Below, in pieces: positions 40,378 to 41,904 of a DNA stretch of 41,904 nucleotides. The notes beneath the pieces are model-generated. The model searched no databases, had not been told where the DNA came from, and saw only the letters and a list, made by a program, of their open reading frames with translations. The stretch comes from Candidatus Thorarchaeota archaeon (GTDB taxonomy: Archaea > Asgardarchaeota > Thorarchaeia > Thorarchaeales > Thorarchaeaceae), in the NCBI GenBank assembly GCA_004524565.1, contig SDNZ01000008.1, positions 1 through 41,904 of the forward strand. The letters are read 5' to 3'. The position numbers and the translations under genes are program-made. Positions within the stretch are counted from its first letter, which is position 1, and every line of letters starts with the position of its first letter.

Positions 40378-40999
40378 GACCACCCCTCCTGCAATCAAAG
40401 AGTATGTAGTCATATCTAACCTGAAAACTATCAAGCTTCTCCTTGATCGTACTCGAGCAGATATCGTCTTCAAATATTTGGTACATGACGAAATGACTGT
40501 GAAACAACTTTCAGATGCAATGGGCAAAAAACCCGGAACTGTTCTTCATCATGTGCAAAAACTCAACAGTGCGGGGATCATTGAGATGGTCAGGACTCAT
40601 GAAACAACTCGAGGGATTGTTGAACGGTACTACAGAGCAATAGCAAGGGAGTATCGATTGGGAATCACTGAGATGATGAGATCGCGTGTAAAAACCACAT
40701 CTCCTAGAAATCCTATCCAATCAACTGTTATAGGACTATCCTCTCTAGGAATTGTCATTTCAGAAGGAGATATGAAACGAGCAAGGGAATTACTGACAAG
40801 AATGACTGAGATCGAAGACAAGATTGAGAATGTCATCAACAGACCAGATAATACAGAATTTCAGAGTTTACCATCATCAATTAGAATTGATGTAATGAAA
40901 AACATGCAACGTTTCCTCTTGTCAAAGAATAGCACATACAACGAACTACTCAGCGAATGGCACGATTTGCTCTCTCAGTACCTCAATGGAAAGAGCTAG
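40361..40999 (+). CDS. Winged-helix (ArsR/HTH_20-like) regulator, start codon uncertain
   Basis: A frame open from 40361 encodes about 212 residues: a winged-helix domain beginning T-I-K-L-L-L-D-R-T-R-A-D-I-V-F-K-Y-L, with Q-L-S-D-A-M-G-K-K-P-G-T-V-L-H-H-V-Q-K-L as recognition helix and a wing leading into E-R-Y-Y-R-A-I-A, then an alpha-helical effector region. The first ATG/GTG/TTG in frame is TTG 40478, which would cut away helix 1 of the HTH. GGAGGT at 40353-40358 lies just upstream of ATT 40361 and ACG 40364, so a non-standard start is suspected. It overlaps the preceding membrane protein gene by 17 nt and may bind the palindrome at 36702. Confidence 0.75.
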   Translation: MTTNPKTTPPAIKEYVVISNLKTIKLLLDRTRADIVFKYLVHDEMTVKQLSDAMGKKPGTVLHHVQKLNSAGIIEMVRTHETTRGIVERYYRAIAREYRLGITEMMRSRVKTTSPRNPIQSTVIGLSSLGIVISEGDMKRARELLTRMTEIEDKIENVINRPDNTEFQSLPSSIRIDVMKNMQRFLLSKNSTYNELLSEWHDLLSQYLNGKS

Positions 41000-41246
41000 A
41001 GCAAACCGTGTTCTTTTCTTTTCTTCTAGAAATCTTAGAGCAAGTACTTCAAGCTATAAGCAAAAATACACTCTTCATAATTCCAGTCAAATTGATTGCC
41101 TCTCCAACATGGAGGATATTTCGCAAGTGGTTAAAATCTCAATATATCTCATTTTCTAAGAGTAACCTAAAAAATCGACACAATCCTTACAAGAGGAATT
41201 AAGCTGCTCTTGAACTCTCAGATAGAATGGAAGTGACCCATAGATA
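41000..41246. other. Intergenic region without a supported gene
   Basis: A pyrimidine-rich T tract (about 41008-41027) just after the regulator gene may terminate transcription. An AATATATC at about 41142-41149 could be a TATA element for the following gene. An 80-codon frame here has low-complexity composition and no ribosome-binding site, so I do not call it a gene. Confidence 0.45.
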
Positions 41247-41624
41247 ATGAAGTGCATGAAGATCTATGTAGCAGGACCCTATACCGGAAATACATCCGAA
41301 CAGATTGAAGAAAATGTCCGGAATGCAATGGAAGCAGGATTGAAAATCTGGAAGAAGGGCCATTTCCCGTATATTCCACATCTGACTCACTGGCCTGATA
41401 TTTTATCAAGAGAACTTGGGATTGATATGGATTGGGCTGATTATATGAGATGGCATGCACCTTGGGTTGATGATTGCGATGCACTGTTTCTATTAGGTGA
41501 ATCCAAAGGATCACTTCTTGAACTCCAAAGAGCAATTGAGGAAAATAAATTGGTGTTCAGATCAATCGATGATATTCCTGAAGTATCAAGATCACTTACA
41601 TGGGCTGATACTCATTTAGAATAG
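41247..41624 (+). CDS. Nucleoside 2-deoxyribosyltransferase-like protein (DUF4406)
   Basis: 125 residues of the DUF4406 / nucleoside deoxyribosyltransferase-like fold: M-K-I-Y-V-A-G-P-Y-T-G, then N-V-R-N-A-M-E-A-G, P-Y-I-P-H-L-T-H-W, W-A-D-Y-M-R-W-H and the conserved C-D-A-L-F-L-L-G-E-S-K-G-S-L-L-E-L-Q-R-A. The Y-V-A-G-P-Y and G-x-x-x-E-L elements correspond to the ribose/base site of deoxyribosyltransferases. Substrate unknown; nucleotide salvage or a nucleotide-signal role is possible. ATG 41247 and ATG 41256 are both plausible starts. Confidence 0.82.
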   Translation: MKCMKIYVAGPYTGNTSEQIEENVRNAMEAGLKIWKKGHFPYIPHLTHWPDILSRELGIDMDWADYMRWHAPWVDDCDALFLLGESKGSLLELQRAIEENKLVFRSIDDIPEVSRSLTWADTHLE

Positions 41625-41633
41625 AAGTCACTA

Positions 41634-41904
41634 CTACTCTCTTGCTGCAGGGAGAGTTACTTTGAAGATTTTCTGTAGGTATATTTCATCCTCTATTGTT
41701 TCATGAACCGAAAGTTCACCATTTAGAGACTCAACTATTGTCCTTGCAACAGTAATTCCTAATATCCCACTGCTGTATGATTTTTGATTCTCAACCTTTT
41801 TGCATGGTGTATTAATTGTGATTTCCCAGAGACCCTCACCATCTCGTTCAAACTCATTCAGATCAACAAAAACAGCACTACCCGTACGATAGCAGTCTAG
41901 AACG
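41634..41904 (-). CDS. Histidine kinase, C-terminal ATPase fragment (5' end outside window)
   Basis: Ninety codons visible, entering from the right edge and ending at TAG 41634. The last part matches a histidine-kinase HATPase domain: Y-S-S-G-I-L-G-I-T-V-A-R-T-I-V-E-S-L-N-G-E-L-S-V (G2-box region) and a final strand F-K-V-T-L-P-A. The G2 motif is S-x-G-I-L-G-I rather than G-x-G-L-G-L, as in many archaeal kinases. It converges on the DUF4406 gene with a 9-nt gap. N-terminal sensor domains lie outside the window. Confidence 0.75.
   Translation of the reverse strand, partial: VLDCYRTGSAVFVDLNEFERDGEGLWEITINTPCKKVENQKSYSSGILGITVARTIVESLNGELSVHETIEDEIYLQKIFKVTLPAARE

Noticed and set aside
40957-41202. 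81-codon plus-strand frame after the winged-helix regulator
   Set aside because: Starts inside the regulator gene, has biased AT-driven composition and no ribosome-binding site or domain.

Overview
This is a 41.9 kb piece of an archaeal chromosome. AT-rich TATA boxes (several with purine-rich BRE-like flanks) lie about 25 nt upstream of inferred transcript starts. Many genes start with GTG or TTG, and Shine-Dalgarno motifs are patchy. The gene set includes a Dpo4-type polymerase with a terminal PIP-like box, an OB-fold protein with an RG-rich tail, a PARP-type zinc finger, 24-residue leucine-rich repeats, a PadR/HAAS pair and several multi-PAS kinases. This mix suggests an Asgard-type archaeon (Thorarchaeia-like is my guess); no rRNA or ribosomal protein gene is present to settle it. 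Genes are tightly packed, with several convergent pairs touching or overlapping. I see no tRNA, rRNA, CRISPR array, transposase or phage gene.

Layout. 0-4.1 kb (minus): a truncated thioredoxin-like protein, a coiled-coil winged-helix protein, two paralogous LRR proteins, a bacterial-PH-type membrane protein and a YbjN-like protein. 4.17-6.5 kb: a shared divergent promoter with three operator copies, then a PadR repressor translationally coupled to a HAAS-domain membrane protein. 6.6-9.1 kb: an NfeD-like membrane protein with a long His/Asp/Glu repeat, a structured leader, and a flotillin. 9.2-14.6 kb: a sulfur/redox/metal block with TusA, a small membrane protein, DsrE, a PAS kinase fused to a CxxC thioredoxin-like domain, and an ArsR repressor overlapping a Zn/Cd-type P1B ATPase. 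14.6-18 kb: an ABC exporter pair and SfsA. 18-22.3 kb: a receiver fused to a DHp-like helix, DNA polymerase IV and a four-PAS kinase.

22.3-30.3 kb is mostly single metabolic genes: threonine ammonia-lyase, a YhhN-like membrane protein, an FMN split-barrel protein, an ACT-domain protein, a nitroreductase, a lone EutA, a large unknown membrane protein, TrmO, an acyl-CoA thioesterase and the PARP-type zinc-finger protein. 30.4-36.4 kb holds a second kinase-thioredoxin fusion that has lost key kinase residues, an MFS transporter, an unknown helical protein, an atypical M24 hydrolase and the OB-fold/RG-rich protein. 36.7-41 kb is an apparent operon behind a perfect 20-bp palindrome: two membrane proteins, an extracytoplasmic serine hydrolase, a terminator hairpin, another membrane protein and a winged-helix regulator with no normal start codon. 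The window ends with a DUF4406-type protein and the C-terminus of another histidine kinase.

The most original signals are the paired kinase-thioredoxin fusions (one active-looking, one pseudokinase), the His/Asp-repeat NfeD-like protein next to flotillin, the PARP-type finger, and the receiver-DHp fusion. Functions are inferred from motifs read by eye; no database search was run.
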